In this document: positions 43,673-50,600 of the stretch, piece after piece | Layout: the number at the start of each line of letters is the position of its first letter | How positions within the stretch are numbered: the stretch's first letter is position 1 | Assembly (NCBI GenBank): GCA_035998445.1 | Contig: DASYHQ010000055.1 | Coordinates: 51,734 to 115,733, forward strand | Reading direction: 5' to 3' | From: Tepidisphaeraceae bacterium | GTDB taxonomy: Bacteria > Planctomycetota > Phycisphaerae > Tepidisphaerales > Tepidisphaeraceae | Length of the DNA: 64,000 bases | Notes under the pieces: generated by a model | Databases searched by the model: none | The model's input: only the letters and a program-made list of their open reading frames with translations | What the model was told of the DNA's origin: nothing | Made by a program: the position numbers and the translations under genes

Positions 43673-44062
43673 ATGGCGAAGCGCGGTGCAAAGAGGACGA
43701 GGGTAGCAACAGACGGAAAGGCGAGGCTTGAGGTTCGCGTCGATGAGGTGGTGGCGAACCGTCTGTTCGAGCTAGCGGAACGCGCTGGATTAAGCGTGAA
43801 TCAGATAATGGCTGGGTTGGCGCGGTGGGCCGTGGACAACGGCCATCCGGGCACGCCAGTGATCACAGGGCATCGCGTGGAATCTGGCGAGGTGCCTGGG
43901 TGCGTGTGGTTTGGTCAGGCGGAGTGGGATGTCGAGGAGTCTGAGGATGGTCAACTCCATCCGTCGTCGCCGGTGATCGTGTTGGCTTTGGATTATTCGG
44001 ATGCTCGAGCAATCAGGAATGAGTTGCACGGCAAGCGGGCGAAAAGTCAGAAAAGGCGGTGA
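43673..44062 (+). CDS. Putative Arc/CopG-like regulator
   Basis: 129 residues. The N-terminal part (ARLEVRVDEVVANRLFELAER, then LSVNQIMAGLARWAVDNG) fits a ribbon-helix-helix strand and helices. The rest, with a Trp-containing acidic region (CVWFGQAEWDVEES) and a C-terminal basic end, is unknown. It may control copy number or the int operon. It is followed by the excisionase-like gene, with ribosome site and stop overlapping. Confidence 0.55.
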   Translation: MAKRGAKRTRVATDGKARLEVRVDEVVANRLFELAERAGLSVNQIMAGLARWAVDNGHPGTPVITGHRVESGEVPGCVWFGQAEWDVEESEDGQLHPSSPVIVLALDYSDARAIRNELHGKRAKSQKRR

Positions 44063-44066
44063 GGTG

Positions 44067-44279
44067 ATGGTCGATCAGAAACCTCCGAAGGACGATGCAG
44101 CACCGGTAACGGTGGACGTTGTAGCGGCGGAATTGCACGTCACGGATAAGACGATTCGCAAGTGGCGGCGGGTGTACGGGCTACCGTTCAAGAAAATCGG
44201 AGGGGTGCTTCTGTTCGATCTGCATGACGTTCGGCGATGGTTCAAGGAGTGGAACGGAAATGGCCACGCTTGCAAATGA
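44067..44279 (+). CDS. Excisionase-like helix-turn-helix protein
   Basis: 70 residues with a MerR-type winged helix: VDVVAAELHVTDKTIRKWRR (HTH), then GLPFKKIGGVLLFDLHDVRRWFKEW, the usual pattern of Xis/DNA-binding excisionases. Size and place directly before the integrase support a role in setting the direction of recombination. Its end overlaps the integrase start by 20 bases. Confidence 0.82.
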   Translation: MVDQKPPKDDAAPVTVDVVAAELHVTDKTIRKWRRVYGLPFKKIGGVLLFDLHDVRRWFKEWNGNGHACK

Positions 44280-45711
44280 TGGTGGGCTCTTCCGGGTCGT
44301 GGTGAACTCGCCGAGCCGGCGTGCCTACCCAATTCGTCTTGGTCGCGTGAAGCCGCCGTCGCTCGCTTCAGCGTTCCGCACCCGGGTGACAGAACTCGAA
44401 GACGCCGTGCGGCTCGGGCTTCCGCCGAAGCCTGCGATTATCGAATGGTTGAATGCCCTACCGCCGGACCTTCACCACAAGTTGGTCAAAGCCGGGCTCA
44501 CAACCGCGCGCGTTGACACGACACTCCACGCGTGGCTCGAAAGTCATCTAGCCGGGAAGGTAAAGATGAAGTCGCGATCAAAGAGCAAACTGCGTGATAC
44601 CCATGGCAAGCTCTACGAGTTCGGTGGTTTTGGCCGTGACATCAATATCGCAAAAATCACAGTTGGGCATGCGGAGGATTGGCACACCTGGCTGCATTCC
44701 TTGGCACTGAGCGACGCCACGATTAGAACTCACTGCGGGAACGCCAAGGCGATCTTTAACCGTGCGGTGAAGCGAAAATTGATCAGCGACAATCCGTTCA
44801 TAGATTTGCCATCGGGCACGACGGCCGGTGCTGCCTCAGCGTACGTGTCGGAGTCGGACGCCGCTGCGATCATCGAGCGGTTGCCCGATGCCAAGTACAG
44901 GCTCTTGTTTGGCCTTGGGCGATACGCTGGTCTCCGCATCCCTTCCGAAACGCGACCCCTGACCGCGGCTCAGGTCGATCTCCACGGTGGCATGTTGCAC
45001 GTGCGATGTGCGAAAACTGAGGGACACGCCGGGAAACAAGATCGCTACGTCCCGATTTCCCCACGGCTCAGGGCGTTGCTCGTAGACCGCCTAGCTGAAA
45101 GCCAGAGCGGCGATCTCTGCCCGGTCGGCTCTCACTCCCAAATCGGCGGATATGCCCGTCGTGTCGTTTGTGAAGCGATCAGGCGGGCGAACGTCCTTCC
45201 CTATCAGGACGTGTTTCAGTCGCTGCGGTCGTCACTCGCAAAAGAGTGGAAATCGCTTGGCGTCCCTGAATTCGCGGTCGATGCGTGGCTCGGGCATAAC
45301 AACGTCACGAGCCGAAAGCATTACACGAGCAACGTGCCACCGCAGATGTTCAGTCTGATTACCGGCATCGAACAGGCGGCACGGAATCCGGCACGGAACG
45401 ACGCGGAAATAGGTGGAAGTCAGGGAACGCCAGCGGACGGCCCAAAAACAGAACCTGCCGAAACTCCCCGAGTTATCGAGGATTTCCGGCAGGTTCCGTT
45501 GAAGTCCGAAGCGGACTTAGTGGAGGCGGCGGGATTTGAACCCGCGTCCCGAGATACTGCGAATGGCGGCCTCTACATGTTTACTCGGTCTTTTGATCTT
45601 GTTGCCGACGACGAGGAACGAGACCCTTCGCCGGCAACCAGTCGTCTTTATCTCGCCCGAAACCAACGACCGAGTCGCCGGGCTATCCCACTTTTTTCGG
45701 CTGGTGCTTAG
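44260..45711 (+). CDS. Tyrosine recombinase/integrase
   Basis: A 483-residue integrase in the integrated form. An N-terminal SAM-like core-binding domain (TLHAWLESHLAGK, residues 88-190) precedes the catalytic domain: Arg226 in YAGLRIPSE, Lys near 251, Arg323 in QSLRSS (the HxxR His is Gln320), His346 in WLGHNNV and Tyr355 in KHYTS. The att core begins at codon 421, so residues from 428 on are read from host DNA, antisense to tmRNA. The start MATLAN is chosen for its AAGGAG; the frame extends to 44224. The planctomycete-like Q/SxxR form suggests a native lineage. Confidence 0.92.
   Translation: MATLANDGGLFRVVVNSPSRRAYPIRLGRVKPPSLASAFRTRVTELEDAVRLGLPPKPAIIEWLNALPPDLHHKLVKAGLTTARVDTTLHAWLESHLAGKVKMKSRSKSKLRDTHGKLYEFGGFGRDINIAKITVGHAEDWHTWLHSLALSDATIRTHCGNAKAIFNRAVKRKLISDNPFIDLPSGTTAGAASAYVSESDAAAIIERLPDAKYRLLFGLGRYAGLRIPSETRPLTAAQVDLHGGMLHVRCAKTEGHAGKQDRYVPISPRLRALLVDRLAESQSGDLCPVGSHSQIGGYARRVVCEAIRRANVLPYQDVFQSLRSSLAKEWKSLGVPEFAVDAWLGHNNVTSRKHYTSNVPPQMFSLITGIEQAARNPARNDAEIGGSQGTPADGPKTEPAETPRVIEDFRQVPLKSEADLVEAAGFEPASRDTANGGLYMFTRSFDLVADDEERDPSPATSRLYLARNQRPSRRAIPLFSAGA
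45519..45540. other. attR core
   Basis: The right copy of the 22-bp core, continuous with the complete tmRNA 3' end. The core extends from just past the discriminator base of tmRNA into its T-arm. Confidence 0.9.
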
Positions 45712-45899
45712 TGGGCGTCGGCACCATACCGAGGTTACCTAATTACTTAGGCAGCCATACGAACCGGGGCGGCAAAGCCGACACGGCCTGCAACATCGTT
45801 GTTGGCAGTTAAGATTTACCCAAATGATTAACCAGGCCTATTGGGCGTCCTGGACATGCCACCACCACCGACACCATCCGGTCGAAACCAGTCGCCCCC
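45521..45899 (-). ncRNA. ssrA: Transfer-messenger RNA
   Basis: About 379 bases. The 5' end GGGGGCGACTGGTTTCGACC and 3' end GGGTTCAAATCCCGCCGCC form the tRNA-like acceptor (GGGGGCG with CGCCTCC, one wobble) and T-arm. The tag frame at 45806-45747 reads ANNDVAGRVGFAAPVRMAA and a TAA stop, with the usual AA end. The 3' CCA is not encoded (ACT instead). It rescues stalled ribosomes and marks the peptide for proteolysis. The element at 39186-45540 is inserted at its 3' end without loss of sequence. Confidence 0.95.
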
Positions 45900-45923
45900 G
45901 GTGATCTAGGGCTAACGCGACCT

Positions 45924-45952
45924 ATCATAGCCCACCGGTCGGCACCCGACAA
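45924..45952 (-). promoter_or_regulatory. Promoter of ssrA
   Basis: Minus strand: TTGTCG (45952-45947), a 17-base spacer and TATGAT (45929-45924), about 25 bases before the mature tmRNA 5' end. Confidence 0.7.
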
Positions 45953-45981
45953 CAGCGGACAGATGTAATACGATAGGCAGC

Positions 45982-46695
45982 ATGAACGGTTCACTTGACC
46001 AGCCACTGGGTGAGCCCGTGCCCGATTGGGCACCGCCCCCGTCGCCGCAGCATCGGGAACTTACTGGACGCTACTGCCGGCTCATGCCGCTGAGCTTCGC
46101 CGAGCATGCGGACGCGCTGTACGAGGCGTACTCGGCCGACGCGGAAGGCCGCCTGTGGACGTACCTGCCCTACGGCCCATTCGCCGATCGGCCGGCCTTC
46201 GACGCGTGGCTGCAGGCGAGCGCCGCCAGTCAGGGCGACCCGCTCTTCTTCACGATCATCGATCATGCAACCCAGCGGCCGGGTGGTGTCTGCAGCTACC
46301 TGCGCATCACGCCGGCGGCCGGGTCGATCGAGATTGGCCACCTCGCGTATGCCCCGCGGCTGCAGCGGACGACCGCGGCGACCGAGGCGATGTTCCTGCT
46401 CATGCGGCACGCGTTTGAGCTGGGGTATCGCCGGTACGAGTGGAAGTGCAACGCGCTGAACGCACCCTCGCGCTACGCCGCCGAACGGCTTGGCTTCCAG
46501 TTCGAAGGCATCTTCCGCCAGGCGGCCGTGGTGAAAGGCCGCAATCGCGATACAGCTTGGTACTCGATCATCGACCAGGAATGGCCAGCCTTACATCGGG
46601 CGTTTATCCAGTGGCTTTCGCCGGCAAACTTCGATGCGGATGGGCGACAGCGGCGATCGTTGACGGCACTTCGCGATGAGACGGTAGCGGGGTAG
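45982..46695 (+). CDS. GNAT family N-acetyltransferase (RimJ/RimL-like)
   Basis: 237 residues. The order is that of acetyltransferase 3 family members: RYCRLMPLSFAEHADALYEA at the start, PGGVCSYLRITPAAGSIEIGHLAYAP, then RTTAATEAMFLLMRHAFELG (acetyl-CoA loop, near residue 129) and YEWKCNALNAPSRYAAERLGFQFEG. These acetylate protein N-termini, antibiotics or small amines. It is divergent from ssrA with an 82-base shared upstream region. Substrate unknown. Confidence 0.9.
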   Translation: MNGSLDQPLGEPVPDWAPPPSPQHRELTGRYCRLMPLSFAEHADALYEAYSADAEGRLWTYLPYGPFADRPAFDAWLQASAASQGDPLFFTIIDHATQRPGGVCSYLRITPAAGSIEIGHLAYAPRLQRTTAATEAMFLLMRHAFELGYRRYEWKCNALNAPSRYAAERLGFQFEGIFRQAAVVKGRNRDTAWYSIIDQEWPALHRAFIQWLSPANFDADGRQRRSLTALRDETVAG

Positions 46696-46729
46696 CGGAA
46701 GTCGAAGAAACCATGACGCCTCTGCCCGT

Positions 46730-46826
46730 AGTGGCGACGCCTGCGACGCGGCGACGCGCAGCGTCGAATCTTCGTACTTCAGGCAGACTGCGGCTCCCGC
46801 TGCCCCGCGACGCAGGCGTCGCCACT
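46730..46826. repeat. Family 4 hairpin repeat, copy 2
   Basis: Arms GTAGTGGCGACGCCTGCGAC and GCGACGCAGGCGTCGCCACTAC around about 50 bases; the partner copy is at 27918-28017. Confidence 0.8.
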
Positions 46827-46854
46827 ACTGACAGTTCGGTGCCGCATTCGCTTC

Positions 46855-46997
46855 AACCGTGGCATGGGCGTCTCGCCCATGCTTGTGGATTGGAACGGCA
46901 GATCTGATTTGTTGGGTCTGCGCTGACCAAGGCTGCCGACACGAATTTGATCTAACGGCCTCTCTACGAGCATGGGCGAGACGCCCATGCCACGGTC
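46855..46997. repeat. Family 3 repeat, copy C
   Basis: Arms ACCGTGGCATGGGCGTCTCG and its complement. The interior (GTGGATTGGAAC, then TCTGATTT, then GCGCTGACC) matches the reverse complement of copy B at 29907. Nothing else is seen in the 46696-47078 gap. Confidence 0.8.
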
Positions 46998-47078
46998 GGA
47001 GAAGGCGCCGCCGTTCTCTCTACCGCCCGTTGCGGAGAACGAGCTTCGCTCTCGGTTCAGGCGTACCGCCGCCAATTC

Positions 47079-48605
47079 TTAAGCCCGCTGCAGTCGCTTT
47101 AACTGCTCCGCCACCGATCGCAGGTCCCTTTCGAAATCGGCCATATTGCGTGCGCGCAAATCGGGGTCCGGAATCCGCAGCAGCGCCGACGGGTGCAGCG
47201 TCGCGACGGTCCAGTCGGCCCAGGGGCTCTTCATCACTTGGCCGCGCGATTGCGTGATGCGAAAGTCGCGGCCGAGCAGCGATTGGGCGGCGGTGGCGCC
47301 GAGGCAGACGAGCATCTTCGGTTTGATCAGCCCCAGTTCCGCCTCCAGCCACGGCCGGCACGCGGCGACCTCGCGGGCGGAGGGTTTGGCGTGGATGCGG
47401 CGCTTGCCGCGTGGTTCGAACTTGAAGTGCTTAACGGCGTTGGTGACGTACACCAGATCGCGCGGCAGGCCGACGCGTTCCATCACGTCGTCCAGCAACT
47501 GCCCCGCCGGGCCAACGAACGGCCGACCCTGTATGTCTTCCGAGTCCCCCGGCTGCTCGCCGACCATCACGATCTGCGCCTCCGCCGGTCCTTCGCCGAA
47601 CACCGCCTGCGTGGCATTGCAGTAAAGGTCGCACCCCTTGCAGGCCTGCGCGGCCTTGGCGAGCACCGGCAGCTTCAGCGTCTGCGGGATGAACGGTTTG
47701 GCGGTGCCGGTGTTGGCACACGCTGCACTATCGGCGGCGGCGGTGGATGCCGTCGCCGCGCGTTTCGTTCCCGCGCGCTCGGTCATGCCGGGCAGCAGGC
47801 TTGCCTGTTCACGGGCGGCGTTCGTTGCTTTTGCCTTTCGCACCATTTCCTCCACTCGGCTGGGGGCCTGGCGAAGCAGGTCGTCGATCAGCTCGGCCTC
47901 GGGCAGCGTTGCCCAGTGCCGCACGGGCATCTCCTTCTTCATCGCCCGCACCTTCACGCGTGCCGGGTTGAAGATGGAGGCGTAATACGTCTTCCACATC
48001 CCCTCGACCTCGTCCGGCTGCGGCGCCAACCGATGCGGCACGCCGGGACCGAAGGTCAAGGACTGCCGGTCCCACGACACCGATTCATCCGGCGTCAAGA
48101 TCGTCCACCGCTGCACACCGAACCGCTCGCGGAAGAACCCCGCGACATGGCGAACGATCGGGTGGTCCGGCCGATGCCAGGCGACGTAGTGATCGTCGCC
48201 GGTCGCGCCGTCCTGCAATTTTCGGAAGCGCACGAACGCGTGCATCTTGTGCACGTCACGCGAGACGGCCTTGTCCATCGCGGCCAGTTGGGCGACGTCG
48301 TCGTCGATCATCACCTGCAGCAGGTGTGGCTCGCCGTGCGTTAGTCGCCAGAGCGCGCGATACAACAACGGCCATTTTTCCAGATCACGGTGAAACGCGA
48401 CGCGCTGCGCCATCGCCAGAAACGCGGGCGGCACGGTGGCAACGGGGATACGGTTGGGATCGCTGGCCGGCTCGGGCGGACTTTCAAAGAGCACGTCGCC
48501 GTTCGACCAGATGACCTGGTCCGGCGGCGTCTGACTTTCGAGCAACCGGCGTGCCTGCGCACGCCATTGCGCGAAGTCGGGACCTTGGAGGATGACGTGC
48601 TGCAT
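47079..48605 (-). CDS. UdgX-type uracil-DNA glycosylase with N-terminal DUF4130 domain
   Basis: A 508-residue fusion. Residues 1-245 are DUF4130, a family always tied to the neighbouring radical-SAM protein (VIWSNGDVLFES, YRALWRLTHGEP, MHAFVRFRKL). Residues 300-508 are a family-4-like uracil-DNA glycosylase: [4Fe-4S] ligands CKGCDLYC (Cys322, 325, 329), GEQPGDSED at 349, PFVGPAGQLLD, and the UdgX loop KRRIH (401-405), whose His forms a covalent bond with the DNA sugar. The closing LHPSALLR motif is present. It removes uracil and stays attached. The start MQHVILQG is the first ATG. Confidence 0.93.
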   Translation of the reverse strand: MQHVILQGPDFAQWRAQARRLLESQTPPDQVIWSNGDVLFESPPEPASDPNRIPVATVPPAFLAMAQRVAFHRDLEKWPLLYRALWRLTHGEPHLLQVMIDDDVAQLAAMDKAVSRDVHKMHAFVRFRKLQDGATGDDHYVAWHRPDHPIVRHVAGFFRERFGVQRWTILTPDESVSWDRQSLTFGPGVPHRLAPQPDEVEGMWKTYYASIFNPARVKVRAMKKEMPVRHWATLPEAELIDDLLRQAPSRVEEMVRKAKATNAAREQASLLPGMTERAGTKRAATASTAAADSAACANTGTAKPFIPQTLKLPVLAKAAQACKGCDLYCNATQAVFGEGPAEAQIVMVGEQPGDSEDIQGRPFVGPAGQLLDDVMERVGLPRDLVYVTNAVKHFKFEPRGKRRIHAKPSAREVAACRPWLEAELGLIKPKMLVCLGATAAQSLLGRDFRITQSRGQVMKSPWADWTVATLHPSALLRIPDPDLRARNMADFERDLRSVAEQLKRLQRA

Positions 48606-48668
48606 GATGATCGGACGGAACTTTCGCTAAAGACCGGCGGACAAAAACTTGTCGCATCGCGCGCAAAT

Positions 48669-48771
48669 GTCATCCCGATGGGAGCCTTGGCGACCTGAGG
48701 GATCTCCCACTGGCGTAAATCAATCGTCATTCGACATTCCTCAGGTCGCTACCGCTCCCTTCGGGATGACA
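48669..48771. repeat. Family 1 hairpin repeat, copy 7
   Basis: Arms GTCATCCCGATGGGAGCC and GCTCCCTTCGGGATGAC. It lies in the 211-base gap between the radical-SAM gene and its UdgX/DUF4130 partner. Confidence 0.86.
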
Positions 48772-48816
48772 ATCACGCGCATGGGCATTGCTGGGACCCC
48801 CCGTTATCCTTGCTCG

Positions 48817-50070
48817 TTAAACCTCCCCCGTCACGGCCGACGTCGCGGCGCCGAAGAGTTCCATCTGCGGGTCGACCGCGGTCACCCGTCGTTCCAGGTC
48901 CGACCGGTCGATTCGAAGCGCGTCAGGGTTCGAGTCGGCCGCGATGACAAACGGTCGCGTCTTGGAAAGGCTGATGCGCAGCTTTGCCAAGTCCGCCAGC
49001 GTCAGCTTGTGGTGCCGGCGGATCGTCAAAATCCTGCCGACGTTGCGCGCGCCGATGCCCGGCACGCGCAACAGCGCCGCCTTCGGGGCCTTGTTGATGT
49101 CGATCGGGAAGAAGTCGCGATGCCGCAGCGCCCAAGCTAGCTTGGGGTCGAGCGTCAGATCGAGGTTGGGCTGGTCAGATGACGTGAGTTCGCTGGCGCT
49201 GAAGCCGTAGAACCGCATGAGCCAGTCGGCCTGATACAGGCGATGCTCGCGAACGAGCGGCGGTGACTGCCCGGGCAGCCGGGTGTCACTGTGCTGGATT
49301 GGGCTGAACGCCGAGTAGTACACCCGCCGCAGCTTCTGCTTCGTGTAAAGCGTGGACGCCGTCGTCAAAATCGCGGCATCACTGCTGGCAGTGGCGCCAA
49401 CGATCATCTGCGTGCTTTGACCGGCCGGGGCGTACTTCGGCGCCGCGTAGCTGTCCGCGCGCTCAGCCTTGCTGATGTCGATGCGCTGGCGGATCTGCGC
49501 CATCGTCTGATTGACGATCGCCATCGTCTTTTCCGGCGTCAGCTCGGCCAAATCCGCATCCGTCGGCAGCTCGACGTTGGCGCTCAACCGGTCGGCGAAC
49601 CGCCCTGCTTGAGCCATCGCCTCTTCGCTGGCGCCCGGCACGGCCTTCAGGTGGATGTAACCGTTGTAATGATGCACCTCGCGCAGCTGCTGCGCCACCG
49701 CGATCAACTGGTCCATCGTGTAGTCGGCCGACCGGATGATGCCGCTGGAGAGAAACAGCCCCTCAATGTAGTTCCTGCGGTAAAATTCGAGCGTCAGCCA
49801 GACCACTTCCTCCGGCGTAAACCGGGCCCGCGGCACGTCGCTCGTCACCCGATTGATGCAGTACTGGCAATCGTAAATGCAGTAGTTGGTCAGCAGAATC
49901 TTGAGCAGCGACACGCACCGGCCATCGGGCGTGTAGCTGTGACAGATGCCGATTTTGTTCGTGCCCCCCAGCCCCTTGTCGTTCCCCTTCCGCCGACTGC
50001 CCGACGAGGCGCACGACGCATCGTACTTGGCGGCGTCGGCGAGCACGTTCAGCTTTTTACGCAACTCCAT
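48817..50070 (-). CDS. Putative DNA modification/repair radical SAM protein
   Basis: 417 residues. The [4Fe-4S]-SAM motif is CIYDCQYC (Cys64, 68, 71), preceded by the family box GGTNKIGICHSYTPDGRCVSLLK, and the C-terminal third contains a helix-hairpin-helix (AALLRVPGIGARNVGRIL) that binds DNA. This family is found next to DUF4130/UdgX proteins in many genomes and probably repairs or modifies DNA bases by radical chemistry. The start MELRKKLN is taken over the longer frame to 50202; a TATGAT box lies 10 bases upstream, so the leader would be very short. Confidence 0.93.
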   Translation of the reverse strand: MELRKKLNVLADAAKYDASCASSGSRRKGNDKGLGGTNKIGICHSYTPDGRCVSLLKILLTNYCIYDCQYCINRVTSDVPRARFTPEEVVWLTLEFYRRNYIEGLFLSSGIIRSADYTMDQLIAVAQQLREVHHYNGYIHLKAVPGASEEAMAQAGRFADRLSANVELPTDADLAELTPEKTMAIVNQTMAQIRQRIDISKAERADSYAAPKYAPAGQSTQMIVGATASSDAAILTTASTLYTKQKLRRVYYSAFSPIQHSDTRLPGQSPPLVREHRLYQADWLMRFYGFSASELTSSDQPNLDLTLDPKLAWALRHRDFFPIDINKAPKAALLRVPGIGARNVGRILTIRRHHKLTLADLAKLRISLSKTRPFVIAADSNPDALRIDRSDLERRVTAVDPQMELFGAATSAVTGEV

Positions 50071-50189
50071 GGCATTCGTATCATACCTTACATAGTCCGT
50101 ACAATCGACCGAGAAATGTAGAGCGACGAGTGCTGAGTGATCGTCATCCCGAGAAGATGTTAGACAACACCGCCGCGTCCGCTGCAACC

Positions 50190-50395
50190 GTGGCACGGGC
50201 ATCCTGCCAGTGGAGCCGCGGTACGCCGCGGTGTCGGACGGTACGCCGTCCGAAGTAACGAGCGCAAGCGATCTGCTCTTCTTTGGCGTCGTCAGCGGTT
50301 TCTTCGCTTGCGCGATTGCTGATTCGGATGGCGTACCATCCGATGCGTCGGGGTACCGATGTCATGGGCAAGATGCCCATGCCACGATCGGAGCG
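50190..50395. repeat. Complex ~200-bp repeat (family 8), copy 3
   Basis: Same order of palindromes as at 18958 and 19221, 31 kb away. Ends GTGGCACGGGCATCCTGCCA and GGCAAGATGCCCATGCCAC. The rest of the 50071-50600 gap shows no gene. Confidence 0.82.
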
Positions 50396-50600
50396 GACGC
50401 GGCACTGTTCTTCAACACCCTCTGAGGATGACGAATGTTCTTGGCGGGACCGCTCTCACACTCAATCCTCCTCCTTCGCGGCTACCTTCGCGTCATCGCG
50501 CCTTCGCGTTCTCTTCCTCCGCCAACACGTCGAAACATGACGCCCCCGCACCGCTCTGGTAGAACAGGACGATTCCCCTCACCACCCGGGCCGCCTAAGA

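Larger units (their letters stand above)
39186..45540 (+). mobile_element. Integrated rolling-circle element in ssrA
   Basis: A 6.3-kb block between 22-bp direct repeats (39186-39207 and 45519-45540), with a full tmRNA gene continuing from the right repeat. All nine genes lie on the plus strand. It carries its own tyrosine integrase, an excisionase-like protein, an HUH replication initiator and a sigma-like factor, but no capsid, portal, Zot-type ATPase, secretion or conjugation genes. It could be an integrative plasmid, a satellite, or a reduced ssDNA phage. It is more compact than the chromosome around it and free of the dispersed chromosomal repeats. Confidence 0.88.

Noticed and set aside
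39186..45540. Filamentous phage prophage
   Set aside because: No Zot-like ATPase, no major coat protein with a signal peptide, and no secretin; the two-tyrosine Rep is not typical either.
45536..45742. Plus-strand frame over the tmRNA region as a separate gene
   Set aside because: It is antisense to ssrA, whose structure and tag are unambiguous.
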